The notes: generated by a model from the letters alone, not told the origin. Numbered from the stretch's first letter, positions 20,874 to 32,522 are shown. The stretch is DNA of 64,000 nt from Muscardinus avellanarius (GCA_963383645.1 OY726564.1:112642040-112706039); one strand, 5' to 3'. A program made the numbers and translations.

Positions 20874-22683
20874 AGTAATGTTTTGTCTGTGAAGTTATTA
20901 GGGACAGACTGGCTCAGGTAGTAGAGACTGAATGTAAACTTCCAACAATCGGATATTTTAAACTGATAAGAACAAATACCACGCTGATCACTGATCCAAA
21001 AGGCCAAGAAGCAACACAATCAGACATTTCTGGTCTAAAATTTCTAAAATAAATCCATCAGGTCATTTTCCTACATTGATCCTGCAGGATAAGAAGACTA
21101 AGAAAACATGAGAACATTGTGAATTCAGACATAAAAAAAAAGGTACGGAAGGAAGGACACATCCAACCTCGCAATATTGTCCACCTCAGCGGGAGGACCA
21201 CACAAGAGAGAGTATTTACTCATTTAGTTGTTTGAGGTACACCAAGCATACAGTGCCTTCATGTGTTATTTTCAGTAGGAAAGTTCAGTAAGTATGAAGA
21301 CCAGGAGGATTGTGTTTTTATCATCCGTGTGTTATGTTAGGGACACCATAATTAGTTAGGATTTTAAAACATGGAAAACAGGAAACACCCAAATAGAGCC
21401 ATGGCAATATCACAGCACTGATGCAAAAGGAGACTCGATGGAGAAACGACGCCCCTGAATGACTCAGAAAACGTCCTGCAGTTTCACAACTCACAGATTG
21501 TTTTTCTCCGGATACATCTAGGCTTCTAATGCTGAGTTTCACTTTCAAATGTCAAAGCCGCCCGTCAGGAAACACCAGGGCTCAGCCTTTGCTTATCAAA
21601 AACCGACTGCCTTTTCAGTTACCGCTGGTGGACGAAAGGACTCTCTGATCTTTTCACCAGGAACCATCATATAAAGCTTCCCATGGGCTCTAATTTAGTA
21701 ATATGAAATGTACAGTGCTAGTCACACCGTTTTTATGACTCAAAATTTGCAAAGAGTTTGATCAGGTGTCCTTTCTTATTTTTAGTGTTTTTGAGCCTGA
21801 AAGAACTAATATTATAATATCCTATAAAAAAAAATGAGTCTCCCTCCCTCTCTTTCTCCCTCCCTCTCCATTATCTTTTCACCTCTGTCTCAACAAAAGA
21901 ATATGGAATACACATTTTGTGACTGTGTCTTTGATGTGACACACCCAGATTAGTTCCGCAGTATGTTGTATGGACATTAATTTTCTCAGTGGAATGCTTT
22001 ACTATGACTTACTTTGTTATTCTCTTTCAGTGAACAGCCCACAGACTACAGCACCAAAATACTCGGTACTGAAGCATCGAGTCTCCCCTTAACTTGTCCT
22101 CTCATGCTTGATACGACTTTCTACAGGAAATCATCTTGAAGAGCCTGCCTTGGAGAAATGGATTCCTGCCACACAGTTTCTCTCTCTGCTGAACAGCCAG
22201 ATAATCACATATGGATATTACATATGCCATTCTAAAACAAGTGCCCATCCAAAAGAAAACCACAGTGGATAAGAGAGTAACAACTTCCATCGACCAGTAG
22301 ACTTCAAGTCATCGTCTCCAAGGTCTACTTTCCTGATTTCACTGAGTCATTTTGGAAATTATGTGCATCAAAGTCACTTATTCTTGTAGCAACATCTGGG
22401 GAAAATGAATTACTTCCTTGTATAGATTTTACAACTAAGAGTTCTCCATTCACGTGAATTGATCAAAAGAAAACGGGCTAAAATCACTAAGTGGCTGAAA
22501 AATCAAAATCTTCTCAGTCATTGTGCTTTTTTAAATGTATAAGTAATTTCTGTGTATTGTGAATTTGTTTTACATTTTATATCATAATTCATTTTAAATC
22601 TTTTTCTTCAGAAGGTATTTGGTTTAGGAGCCATTTGCTGCAATCCTTTGCAAATATTTATTTTTTCAACTCCTACAAAATAA
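20874..22683. other. Unassigned DNA with a CT-rich tract
   Basis: No gene or repeat family is recognised. A pyrimidine tract of CTCCCTCC/CTTTCTCC units occupies 21838-21870. Confidence 0.4.
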
Positions 22684-22888
22684 TTTTTTATTACTAGGAA
22701 TTAAACCCAGAGGCACTCTATCTGCAAGCTACACTCCCAGCTCTATTTTATTCTTTTTATTGGAAATAGGGTCTTGCTAGGTTATGGAGTGCCTCACTGA
22801 ATTGCTGAGGTTGGCCTCAAATCTGTGATCCTTCTGTCTCAGCTTCCCAAATACTGGAATTACAGGCATGCACCACCATGCTCAGCCT
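22684..22888 (-). mobile_element. B1-ID SINE, antisense, diverged
   Basis: It runs from TTACTAGGAATTAAACCCAG (tail complement) through TTGGAAATAGGGTCTTGC to TACAGGCATGCACCACCATG (head complement). Several substitutions indicate an old copy. Confidence 0.82.
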
Positions 22889-23002
22889 TAAATATCATTT
22901 TAAAGTCACTGGGGTTATTTTCAGGAATTAAAAATATTTCCCTAGGTTGTCCACATTAAATTGGTAAACATTTACTGAAAGTGTTTAGCACTCTCTCACT
23001 AC

Positions 23003-23412
23003 TGTGGTTTGGGTCTGGAATGTCTCCTACAGGATGGCGTGTTGAAGACTTGGTCCAGGGCATAAATGTTCAGAGGTGGCTCTGGGGAAGCGATTGTGTC
23101 AACCCCTAGCCCCACCAGAGGATCAAACCACCGAAGAGTCCATGTTGGGGGCTCACAGAAAACAGGGCCCAGTTGGAGAAAGCAATCACTGGGGGCATGC
23201 CTTTGAAAGGTGTACTCTCCTACCCCTGGCCCTTCCGTTCTCTCTTTGATTCCTGGTCTCCCAGGATGCTCTGCCTCACCTCAGGCTTAAAGGAATGAAG
23301 CCAGTCAACCATGGACTGAAAGCTCTGATACTGAGTCAAAATAAATCTTTCCTCCTTTAAGCAGTTACTCTTGGGCAATTTGTCACAGCGATGGGAAGTT
23401 TACTAATACTAT
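23003..23412 (+). mobile_element. MaLR-like solo LTR
   Basis: It starts TGTGGTTTGGGTCTGGAATG and contains GACTTGGTCCAGG, CACTGGGGGCATGCC and ACTGAGTCAAAATAAATC (AATAAA). It ends in TTTGTCACAGCGATGGGAAG...ACTAATAC. It is the same family as the LTRs at 20563, 41362 (antisense) and 60448. Confidence 0.8.
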
Positions 23413-23916
23413 GAATTTTTAAGTACCATAATTTTAAACTTTTAAAGACATAATTCAAGGTGTTTTTTTTTAACTATGATATTTAACCAGGTCCCCTTGT
23501 TTTTTATGTAATCCTAAGAATTGTAAAAACCATTCTTATAAAGAAAAGTAAAACTTCCAAAAAGAACAAGTGAACATTTGCTTTTCTTTTGTCAAGTATT
23601 TCCAAAAAGAGTATCATGGTTTAGAATGTTGTTTTAGCCCTGGAATGAATTAAAACAAGATTATAAATACTGTCTAGATTATGTTTTATTCATTTAGTTT
23701 ACCAAGTCACAGGCATCGCCCTGATTTCCACAACTGTTTCCAACCAATTTACTTTTAGAAAATTATCCACCTTCCATGTGTGTACATCACTTAAATTTCA
23801 AACAGGTAAGTCACGTTTCAAGCCTCCAAGTGTTTAGAATTGGTGTCTCACCTGGTCTACGTGACAAATGCTCCATGTCATTTGGCCGTGAAGCCCATGT
23901 TAGTAAAATCTCATCA
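23413..23916. other. Unassigned AT-rich DNA
   Basis: No feature is recognised in about 500 bp between an LTR and a SINE. Confidence 0.4.
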
Positions 23917-23932
23917 GAAAGTCTAGTCTTCA

Positions 23933-24148
23933 GCCGGGCGTGGAGGCGCACGCTTGTAATCCCTGCGCTTGGGAGGCAGAGACAGGAGGATTGCGCAGGT
24001 TCGAAGCCAGCCGTGCACGCTGGCTTAGGAGACCCTGTTTCCAAATAAAAATGTAAAAATAGGTCTGGAAGTGTAGCCCGGAGGTAGAAGGGCTTCCAAG
24101 AAACCCAGTACCACCAAAAAAAAAAAAAAAAGAAAAAAAAAAAGAAAA
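23933..24148 (+). mobile_element. Young B1-ID SINE, short-linker subfamily
   Basis: The head GCCGGGCGTGGAGGCGCACGC, box-B-like GCAGGTTCGAAGCC, hairpin-like GCCAGCCGTGCACGCTGGC, tail AGTACCACC and a long A-rich tract are all present. The target-site duplication GAAAGTCTAGTCTTCA is perfect (16/16) at 23917-23932 and 24149-24164. Confidence 0.95.
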
Positions 24149-24209
24149 GAAAGTCTAGTCTTCAAAGCTTGGGTGTTTGTCCTCCTGGAACACATGCAGC
24201 TCTTTTTAA

Positions 24210-24400
24210 ATTTTTTTTCAGTACTGGGGATGGAACCCAGGAAGCTATACTCCCAACCCTATTTGTTATTCTTTATTTTGAAACAGGGTCTCTCTGAGTT
24301 GCAAAGGGCCTAAGTAGTAGCTGAGGCTGTCCTCGAACCATGATCCTCCTGTCTCAGCCTCCCAAATACTGGGATTACAATTGTACACCACCACACCCAG
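24210..24400 (-). mobile_element. B1-ID SINE, antisense
   Basis: CAGTACTGGGGATGGAACCC (tail complement), TTGAAACAGGGTCTCTC and CACCACCACACCCAG (head complement) are in order. The direct repeat ACATGCAG is at 24192-24199 and 24401-24408. Confidence 0.9.
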
Positions 24401-24408
24401 ACATGCAG

Positions 24409-26530
24409 GTTCTTTTGAATGTGAATCAATTCTACTTCTCTAGTTCTCTAGATGTTTAAAACATATTTCCTGGGAGTGTGCTAAAGATAGCCTTTCTTCC
24501 TGTCTGCTGCCTGCAGAGCTTCCCTTCTGGGTCTCTGCTTTTATAATAATACAAAGAAGGTCTAATTAGGGATGAATGCATGAAACAAGAGATGGTGGCG
24601 AAAGCCAAATACCAGCCTTGGTCTCCTCCATAAACAGGTAAGTCTAAGCTACAAGAACTCTATGCTTTTGTTAGCAAAGCTCATGCAATCTCAGAGAGAA
24701 GCTTTTTCCTGCTTAGGCTCACCTCCATGATTCCAGAAACCTCACCATCCTCTATGTAAGCAAGAAACTATTCTGTGAGGCTTCTATCACCAACACCACA
24801 ATAATTCTGAGAATGACAGTGTCTCTCTGTGCTTTGGGAATACCCTGCTTCCTGGAATCACAGTGCCTGTTAGCACTGGGGGCTTCCTTCTCCTCACAGA
24901 GGTTATTAGCCTTGGGAAGAAAAAGTCAGCCCAGAAGCCTTGTCATAAGATGCTTTCCCAATGGTCCTGAGACTGTGCTACAGGCAGGATGACGGAGTTT
25001 GTTGGTCTGCAATCTGCCAGTCCAAATTCTGTGTAGTATCCCATTCTTTCCTGGATCTATGCTTTTACTCTCCTTCCCTCTGATTCCCTGGGATCCAGTT
25101 CTGTCAGTGTGATCCCATTCCATTTCGGTGCAGACTCTGAGTCAAGGATTCGCGCATCACTGGCTGATGAGGAAGATCGGCGGGGGAGTGGAGAAGTGGG
25201 TCAGGGTGAGGAAGCAGCCAGTTAAGGGTATGTTATTACAGAGGAGCCGGGAGGTTCATGCTGTAGCAAAACCCTGGGAGAGGCCTGGAGTTAGGCCTCG
25301 GAGGACCCCACTGTGGGCCACGGGAGCAGCTGAGGAATTTATACACCAGATTCCCCCAGCCGTTGGCCAAGGGCTGCGGTGGGAGGCCTGTGGACTTCTG
25401 ACGTTTCTGGGATGACACAGCCTGTGCATCCGTTGGTATTCATTCAAAATAGGATAAAATCGACATTATTCTTGTCTGCAACTTTTAAATGCTCGTTTGA
25501 TCACATGTGTTCTGGTGCATAGAAACTTGGGAGGTCTGAACCACTGAATAGAGCTTAGAGTCTAGAATGTGAACTGATTCAACGTTAATTATTTTCTTTA
25601 TAGATAAGATAAACATAAGTTTTCTAGGTATCTGGCAACACCACCCATCATGAGAGGTGTTTTGCAAATTTCCCTTCATTGTTTTTAGCATTTGTTTGAT
25701 TATATCAGGTGTGTGGGCTAAACAGAATGTCTCGAGCAGAATGGAGGAAATGAGATGAGCTTCTATGAGAGTCAACAAGGTCGGCTGGCGCCTCCTTTTC
25801 TTCTAAACCCGTGGCTTTCAAGACATCAGTAGGTTAGTGCACTGTCTGTCATAGATAATTTTAGTCATATTATTAAGAAACTATGATTTCAACCTCTCAG
25901 CCCTAGCTAAATCCCTCCTCCCCTTTTCTTGGCCCTTAGAAACCCTGCTGTGTTCGGGTACTAGAACACAGGGAGGCAGAGCCTCTATCCAGCCCTGAGG
26001 GAGAAAGATGAATATTAATTTCACTAAACCAGCAGTGATAATCCCAACTCCCGTGTTAATGATAGATTAAGGGAGGGCATACAAGAAACTTCTGGCTTGT
26101 AAGAACTGAAAGGAAATCTTCTGGGGACTTTTGAGAAGACTGGTCTTTTTCTTAAAAGGAAACCAAAGACAGAAACACTAGCTTTGCAGCTCATGGACAG
26201 TGCACCTATATGCAATGGCTGGTGAGACAGGCGCCATCTTGGTTTGAGAAAGGCTTAACTAAGGCAAGAAGGAAAATTCTGAGGATGGAACAACTGAGAG
26301 ACTGAGAGAGCCCGGTTCCGATGACACCTTGGAACCATTAACTTAACCAGCACTCAAACAACTTTGCTTCTGTTCTCGTAAGAAAGAAACCTTGAGCTGA
26401 TTTCTGTGTCCTTTGTAGCTAAAAACCTCCTAATTGATAGAGTGGAGTATTTGCATGATTAATTAACAATGTGATTTCTTATCATTCTTGATATTAGTTT
26501 AATAATAACAAACATAGGAATACTTTATAA
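24409..26530. other. Unassigned DNA, about 2.1 kb
   Basis: No SINE, L1 or gene is recognised. A somewhat GC-richer block at 25100-25420 has overlapping short frames on both strands and may be an unidentified LTR or ancient repeat. Confidence 0.35.
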
Positions 26531-26700
26531 CTTCCACTCTACTCTTTGGGAAGCAATGCACTAGGCACTTGTGTGACTTCGTTCAGTTAATATCAGATGC
26601 TGAGAGAGCTCTCCTTACCCTCATTTTACATATGAGGGAAGTGAGCCCTGAACAGGACAAGTGCTCACAGCCAATGATGGAGAGTAGGTTTTTAAACTTA
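26531..26700. repeat. Possible ancient MIR/L2 relic
   Basis: CTCATTTTACATATGAGGGAAGTGAG followed by ACAAGTGCTCACAGCCAATG resembles the CATTTTACAGATGAGGAAACTGAGG...GGTCACACAGC block shared by several ancient mammalian repeats. Identity is low. Confidence 0.4.
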
Positions 26701-26929
26701 CGTCAATTTGCTTGAACCCCATCATTTTTACCCACCCTGCACTACTTCCCCGATTGACTGGTCTTCATAAGTACACTCATGAGCTGCTCAGTGCTAAATT
26801 CAAAAGCTCGGAGGTTTAAATGGTCTCAAGGCTTATGCTGGGATCTTTCTTGGTATTCATTAGCAAACAAGCATGCATTAGGTATGAGCAGCAGCTCAGT
26901 ATTACTGACCCAGAGATCTTGGACTTGAT

Positions 26930-27056
26930 TTTTTTTTTAAACAGGGTTTCACTAAGTTGCAGAGGGCCTTACTAAGTTGCTGAGACCGGCTACAAGCCAG
27001 GGAGCCTCCTGTCTCAGCCTCTCATGTGCTGGGATTACATGTGTGCCACCATGGCG
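26930..27056 (-). mobile_element. Truncated B1-ID SINE, antisense
   Basis: Only the B1-like part is present: AAACAGGGTTTCACTAAGTTG, then CTGTCTCAGCCTCTC, then GTGCCACCATGGCGAGG. The ID-like tail is absent. Confidence 0.8.
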
Positions 27057-27343
27057 AGGTGAATTTGATCTATATAAAAACTTTCTAAGGTGGTCAAGGC
27101 TGGTTTAAATTCTTGTAAAGGGTAGAAAATTTGATTGCACTAAAAGGTGAATGAGACTAAGCAGGACTTCTCCTCTGGTAGAGGGGCTTGAAAACAGGTA
27201 CAGTTTCGAAGGGGGAGATGATATATACTGGACCTTCAGCTTTTCGAAGTTTCTTTGCCCCCTCTTACTTAAAGCCTGTTTGACTAATTTGAGTCCTTTT
27301 ACTTTCTCTTCCCTCTCCTCCCTCACAGCCTATTCATCATTTT

Positions 27344-27344
<1 letters not shown>

Positions 27345-27379
<35 letters not shown>

Positions 27380-27576
27380 TGGGTCTGGGTCTTGTGGAGG
27401 GCATTTGACCTCCAAGCTACACCCCCAGCATTATTTTTTATTCTTTATTTTGAAACAGGGTCTCACTAAGTTGCAGAGGGCCTCACTAAATAGCTGAGGC
27501 TGTCTGCGAACCGTGATCCTCTGGTCTCAGCCTCCCGAATGCTGGGATTACAAGTGTGCGCCATCATACCCAGCTT
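27345..27576 (-). mobile_element. B1-ID SINE, antisense, with (ATTT)n tail
   Basis: The complement of an (AAAT)n tail (27345-27380) leads into GGGCATTTGACCTCCAAGC, TTTTGAAACAGGGTCTCAC and GCGCCATCATACCCAGC. The target-site duplication CCTATTCATCATTTTA / CCTATTCATTATTTTA is at 27329-27344 and 27577-27592. Confidence 0.93.
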
Positions 27577-27592
27577 CCTATTCATTATTTTA

Positions 27593-28899
27593 AAAGGGAA
27601 ATATAGCTCACTGACATCTTTGAAGTTAGGGTCCCTCCTCTAGCAGTACTGGCATTTGTATGTTAAGCCCGACTTGTAATTATAAACCAAAGTTCCCTCT
27701 ACTACCCCAGTCTGACTGCCAAAGAATTCAAAGCAGAAGCTAAGAGGGGGTCCAGGTGGATGGGCAAGGTTAGGGAAGGAGGGTCCCGTGAGACCTTTCC
27801 CAAGCCTTTAGTGTCTTCTGTGTAATTCTGGAAATGGAGAAGACAGCCTGGGATGTTCTGCCTCAACAGGGCCATACCTCCAGTTATAAAACTGGCTTGG
27901 GTAGTGCACAGCCATTCCATAAAGATGCTAAAGATGATCATGGGAAAGCCTGTGCAGAAGAGGAGGGAATCTGACTCTTAAGTAAAAAAGGCAGAAAATG
28001 TGACATTAGCTTCTTTCAAATTAGTTTAAGATTCGGGACAAAACTCCCTTCTCTTTTCAAAATGGCCCCAGATATGAAGAAGCAGAGTTAGTGACTCCAT
28101 CACCCACCACTCGTTAGGGTATTCCCAGGATGGTGAGGTCTGGTCAGCAAGGTGCATTCTCTTAAGAAGCCATGTGTCACCTCCTTCTTCAGCACCTACA
28201 GATCTTCTGCTCAGGGTTGAAGGGAGCTCATGGTTGTGAGTTCAAGCCCATGCCCCGGCATTATTTACTGCCTCCAGGATGTGCTAGAATCTCTTCTTTG
28301 CTATACTTTTTAGCTGATTTTCTTAGATTTAAATTAGAGGTTCCCACTAGAGCTGATCCACTCTCTATTGGCATAAAATCGATCAGTGGTGAGGTGGTGG
28401 AACTGAAACTTGAGGCTGTTGACAGACTCTCTTTTCTGGAGTTGAGCTGGCCTGTCAGAGTGACTGTGCTTTCAGCACTTTACCCTGTAGCTGGTGGAGT
28501 TTTTCCTGCCCTGTATTCTCACCCTCTGTCCCTGGGGGATGAAGAGCAACTTGAAAATGGACAGGCATACACGCTCTGGTGCAGGGGGCACGTGCACATC
28601 AGGGGCCAGGACGAGAGACGTGCTCAGAGCGTGCCCGGGCACTCCTAATGCTGGCCGAGTGCAGACGCTGCTCTGGTGGTGAGGATTGCTGCCAAGAATG
28701 GGCAAGAAGGCTCGGAGCGCATCTTTCTGCTACGGGGCCAGTGAGGCAGCTTCCGCAGCAGGGCCATCCTCAGCACCCATACCTTCTCCAGTGAGGCACC
28801 CTCCCCAGCAGGCCATTCTCAGCACCCACACCTTCTGTCTATGACCCTGTCTTCCCTGGTCTGCTCGGAACTTCATTCCTGGAGCTCTCTAGGGAATGA
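27593..28899. other. Unassigned DNA
   Basis: A 158-codon plus-strand frame (28172-28648) and several overlapping frames exist in a GC-richer block. None shows a known domain, a Kozak-type start or splice-flanked structure, so no gene is called. Confidence 0.4.
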
Positions 28900-29075
28900 T
28901 CTTATTTATTTGTTTTGTGTCTTGTTTTCCCCATCAAAGTATAAGGCCCAGGAAAGGCAGGAACTACCTGCCTTATTCTGTTTCTTATTCATCAGTACTT
29001 CCTTGGAACCTGGGAGAATGCCTGACTCATGAGGGCCTCAAAATAACTAATGGAGTGAAAGAATGAATTGTGAGT
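28900..29075 (+). mobile_element. LINE-2 3' end relic
   Basis: CTTGTTTTCCCCATCAAAGTATAAG, CCCAGGAAAGGCAGGAAC, CTTGGAACCTGGGAGAATGCCTG and TGGAGTGAAAGAATGAA follow the order of the L2 3' end (…TAAGCTCC…GGCAGGGAC…AGTGCCTGGCACA…GAATGAATGAA). Confidence 0.65.
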
Positions 29076-29309
29076 GGCTGAGAGCCAGTGTAGACAGGGA
29101 CCGGCAGGGCCCATCGTAAGGCTCCTGGGCAGCTCCTCTCGCATCCCGTCCCCAACTGTGCACAAACACGGTAGGTAGAAGTTCGTATGTGCAATCGCGT
29201 TTCTCAGGTATGAGGTCAGAGGAGCCAGGTGAAGTAACTGGCTTCACCAGCTCATAGGTCCAGATTCACTTCTCTGAAATCACAGACTCTGAAGGGCACT
29301 GCTGAGTTC

Positions 29310-29510
29310 ATGGCTGGCTACACAACGGCTTAGTGGTGTGACTTGGGATAAACAGCCTCTCTGCACTTCGGTTTCTTTGCCTGTAAAAACAATAAGTGGC
29401 TTAGCTCTCTGATTGGGCTGCCCTGAGATCGAGTTATACAGTTAACATGCTTGGTTAGAACAGTGCTCAGCATGTCACAGCACTCCATAGGCATTATTAT
29501 TACTACTGTA
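29310..29510 (+). mobile_element. MIR-like tRNA-derived SINE relic
   Basis: GTGTGACTTGGGATAA, CTGCACTTCGGTTTCTTTGCCTGTAAAA and AGAACAGTGCTCAGCATGTCACAGCA parallel the MIR core and 3' half. It is heavily diverged, as expected for this ancient family. Confidence 0.7.
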
Positions 29511-29610
29511 ATTCTCATTTCTTATGCCTAAAAGTCATGGGAATTTGGATGTTGTCACAATATAAATATTTCAACAACCTGGTGAAAACTTTTGTCCATT
29601 TCTCATAATA

Positions 29611-29611
<1 letters not shown>

Positions 29612-29646
<35 letters not shown>

Positions 29647-29828
29647 TGTGGTACTGGGGTTCCTGGAAACCCTTCTACCTCAGGGCTAAACTCCCAGACC
29701 TATTTTATATTTTTTAAAATTTGGAAACAGGGTCTCTTAAGCCAGCAAGGCTGGCTCCAAACCAGCATGATCCTCCTGTCTCTGACTCCAAAGTGCAGGG
29801 ATTACAAGTGTGTGCCATCATGCCTGGC
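29612..29828 (-). mobile_element. B1-ID SINE, antisense, with (TTA)n
   Basis: A (TTA)n tract (29612-29647) precedes TGTGGTACTGGGGTTCCTGG (short-linker tail complement). TTAAGCCAGCAAGGCTGGC (linker hairpin) and GCCATCATGCCTGGC (head complement) follow. The junction with the host sequence GCAAAATATTTT is the donor-like segment discussed in the findings. Confidence 0.9.
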
Positions 29829-29915
29829 GCAAAATATTTTGATATATTTTAACATTCATTTGTTTTCTTTGTCATCTTATCTAGCTTATGTTGCATTTTA
29901 AAAATAGCTATTATG

Positions 29916-30710
29916 GGGACTTCCGGGAAGATGGCGACCGAGAAAAGCGGGGCTTAAGAGCCCTGCTAACAACTAATCTCCATTACCACAAAATCAGTGC
30001 CTTTCATAGCCAGAAAACACCATCACCAGAGAAACAAAAAAATCACCAGGCTCCAGAGAGGAAGGGGACTCAAAACAAAGCTCAGAGCCACAGAGGAGAT
30101 ACACCGGCCTCACGCCCGAGGATGCGGCAGCAGAGCCATACTGCCGGCGGCAGCAGCGAGTTCACCGGACGGCTACAGCGAGCAGAGGTGAGCCATTGCG
30201 GAACAGCCGGGTGGGCTTTTTCGGCACAGGGAGCATCTAAAGCTCCCAGTGGCTGAGCTCAGCACATGCTGCAGGGACTCAGAGCAGAGCTCAAAAACAG
30301 AGAACAAATATGCCAGCCTCATGGCCGAGGGTGTGGCAGCAGTGCCATATTGTCACCGGCGGCAGCAGCAGCAAATTCACCGAGTCCACTACAGCTCGAT
30401 CTGCATATTCAACAACAGTGAGTCAAATTGCGGGCCCCAGAGGAGAAATCCCAGTACTGCACTCCCAGGGACTTGACCCAGTGGGGGAGTGGTGGTGGCA
30501 GAGATATCACACCATAGAAGAACGCCCAACCTGGCACCCTCCATAGTCTAAAGCAGCCTCTATCGACTCCCTGGGTCTGAGACTCTGTGATACAACCCAG
30601 TAAAGGAGTAGTGGGGTCTGAGATACCACAGACTCGAGATTCAGAGCACCTTAAGTGAAGTCGTAGTGACCCAAGGGAAGAACCCAGAGAAGGCAAAAAC
30701 TTCCAAAATC
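29916..30710 (+). promoter_or_regulatory. L1-B 5' UTR / presumed internal promoter
   Basis: About 795 bp of GC-rich leader. It shares GGAAGATGGCGACCGA and CATAGCCAGAAAACACCA with L1-A and has related GCCGGCGGCAGCAGC/CACCGGCGGCAGCAGCAGC blocks at 30143-30160 and 30354-30373. Promoter activity is inferred from the L1 family. Confidence 0.65.
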
Positions 30711-31628
30711 ATGGGAAAGAGGAATAACAATGGAGCAATGAATGCCCACAACCCCACAACATCAGAACCCGATAAAACAGAAATTCAGATATTTCTAGAA
30801 GATCAAATCAGGAAAATAACTGTAGAAATAATAGAGGTGTTTCGAAAAGAATTCAGAGAAAGCCAAAAAGAAATAAAGGATGCAATTAATGAAGTAAAGG
30901 CCTCAATTCAAAGTACAAACAACCGATTAGACTACATGGAGAATAGAATCTCGCTCTTAGAAGATGATCAATCCAAAAATGAACGCATAGTTTCTAATCT
31001 AGAAAAAAATATCCTACAGCAGGAATCTGACATTGAAGAAATATGGGCCCATTTTAAGAGAGCTAACCTAAGAATAATTGGAATAGAGGAGGGAAAAGAA
31101 GGTGAAACCAAAGGGATCAACAATCTCTTCAAGGAAGTAATAGCAGAAAAATTTCCAAACATAGAGCAAGAGGTCGATACACAGGTCCAGGAAACTTATA
31201 GAACTCCCTTTAGACAGGATCGGAGAAGAGGATCCCCACGCCACATAATTGTCAAAATGACCAATGTGGAAGCCAAGCAGAGAATCTTAAAAGCAACAAA
31301 AACAAAGGACCAAGTGACATTCAGAGGCAAACCAATTAGAATCACTCCAGACTTCCCAAACCAAGTCATAAGAGCCAGAAGGGCTTGGAGTAACATATTC
31401 CCAATTTTGAAAGAAAACAACTTCCAGCCAAAAATTTCCTACCCAGCAAAACTTTCTATCAAATTAGATGGAGAAATAAGAAGCTTCCATGACAAACAGA
31501 AACTGAAGGAATTTATGTCTTCAAAACCAGCACTAGAGAAAATACTCAAAGAGATTAACTACAAAGAAGAAATAGGTAACACACACCAGAACCAGAGAAA
31601 CAAGATTTTTCATACAACAGACAACTAA
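30711..31628 (+). CDS. LINE-1 ORF1 protein of L1-B, intact frame
   Basis: A 305-codon frame from MGKRNNNGAM. An in-frame upstream ATG at 30666 would add 15 residues, but the MGK(R/K)-type start matches ORF1 in L1-A and mammals. The coiled coil spans residues about 35-112 (…FRKEFRESQKEIKDAINEV…). The RRM-like domain includes RIIGIEEG (121-128) and SPRHIIVKMTN (175-185). The C-terminal domain includes GKPIRITPDF (206-215) and NNFQPKISYPAK (236-247). The N-terminal third differs sharply from the ORF1 of L1-A while the RNA-binding part is well conserved. The last residues (…IFHTTDN) may come from the joined foreign segment. No lesions. The product would bind L1 RNA but must borrow ORF2p in trans. 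Confidence 0.9.
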   Translation: MGKRNNNGAMNAHNPTTSEPDKTEIQIFLEDQIRKITVEIIEVFRKEFRESQKEIKDAINEVKASIQSTNNRLDYMENRISLLEDDQSKNERIVSNLEKNILQQESDIEEIWAHFKRANLRIIGIEEGKEGETKGINNLFKEVIAEKFPNIEQEVDTQVQETYRTPFRQDRRRGSPRHIIVKMTNVEAKQRILKATKTKDQVTFRGKPIRITPDFPNQVIRARRAWSNIFPILKENNFQPKISYPAKLSIKLDGEIRSFHDKQKLKEFMSSKPALEKILKEINYKEEIGNTHQNQRNKIFHTTDN

Positions 31629-32522
31629 GATTAGTTATCTGTGGAGATTCATTACTTATGTTAGTCTTTTCCCTATCTCTAAATTGTATTGTTTGCTTTT
31701 ATTGTTGTTAATTTTTAGGATTTCTAGCTGGAATATTAATATACCTTCAGATATAGCATTTAGAAATATTTTATCCCATTCAATCAGTAACTTTTAACTC
31801 TGTTTACATTGTCTTTGGATATACAATATTTTTTTAGGGAGTTTGTATACTCTTCTGTTGCCTGTGCCATTGAAATCATATCCAAGAAATCACTGCCAAT
31901 TTCAATGTTGTGAGGTTTTTTGACCCAGATTTTCTTCTAAAAGTTTATAGTCTTAAGATTTATATTTAGGTCTTTTATCTATTTTGAGTTAATATTTGTA
32001 TATGGTGTTAGGTAAGGGTCCAATTTTATTCTTTTTCATGTAATTATTATTTTTCAACAATATTTAGTTAAAAGATTATTATTTCCCCCACCAAATGTTC
32101 GTGGAAACTTTGTCAAAAATAACTTGACAATATATGAAAGAATTTAGCTCTAGGCTTGTATTTAACTCCAATGGTTTATATATCTGTCTTTAGAACAGTA
32201 CTACACTGTTTCAATTATTGTAGCTTTATATGGTTTGAAATCAGAAAATATATATCTTCTAGCTTTGTTCTTTTTTGAGATCGTTTTGGGTATCTAGAGT
32301 CCATATTCTATATTAGGATAGATTTTTTTTCTGAAAAATAAATATATAAATATATGATAGTTTCACCTAAAAAAAAAGAAAAAAATATTCTCTGGTAAGA
32401 AAGAAAGCAAAAAGAAATATTGAAATGTTATCTTTAAGTTATCAAAAGCTTGTTATCAGACAAATGAAACTATTATGTGAGATTATCATTTTTAATTTTG
32501 GATATATTGCTATAATACTAGA
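31629..32522. other. Non-ORF2 spacer of L1-B containing an antisense old L1 fragment
   Basis: AT-rich segment between ORF1 and the L1 3' UTR. About 31850-32300 reads as minus-strand ancient L1 ORF2 sequence (complement of GGTCTTTTATCTATTTTGAGTTAA, TATGGTGTTAGGTAAGGGTCC, and CCAAATGTTCGTGG). The remainder is A/T-rich with an A9GA7 run near 32370. No ORF2 motif is present on the plus strand. Confidence 0.7.

Noticed and set aside
28172..28648. 158-codon plus-strand frame in a GC-richer block
   Set aside because: No domain or signal recognised, and several frames overlap on both strands, which is typical of GC-richer noncoding DNA.
31850..32300. ORF2 of L1-B in inverted orientation by twin priming
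   Set aside because: The antisense sequence is far more diverged than the flanking L1-B parts and resembles ancient L1, so it does not look like the same element inverted.
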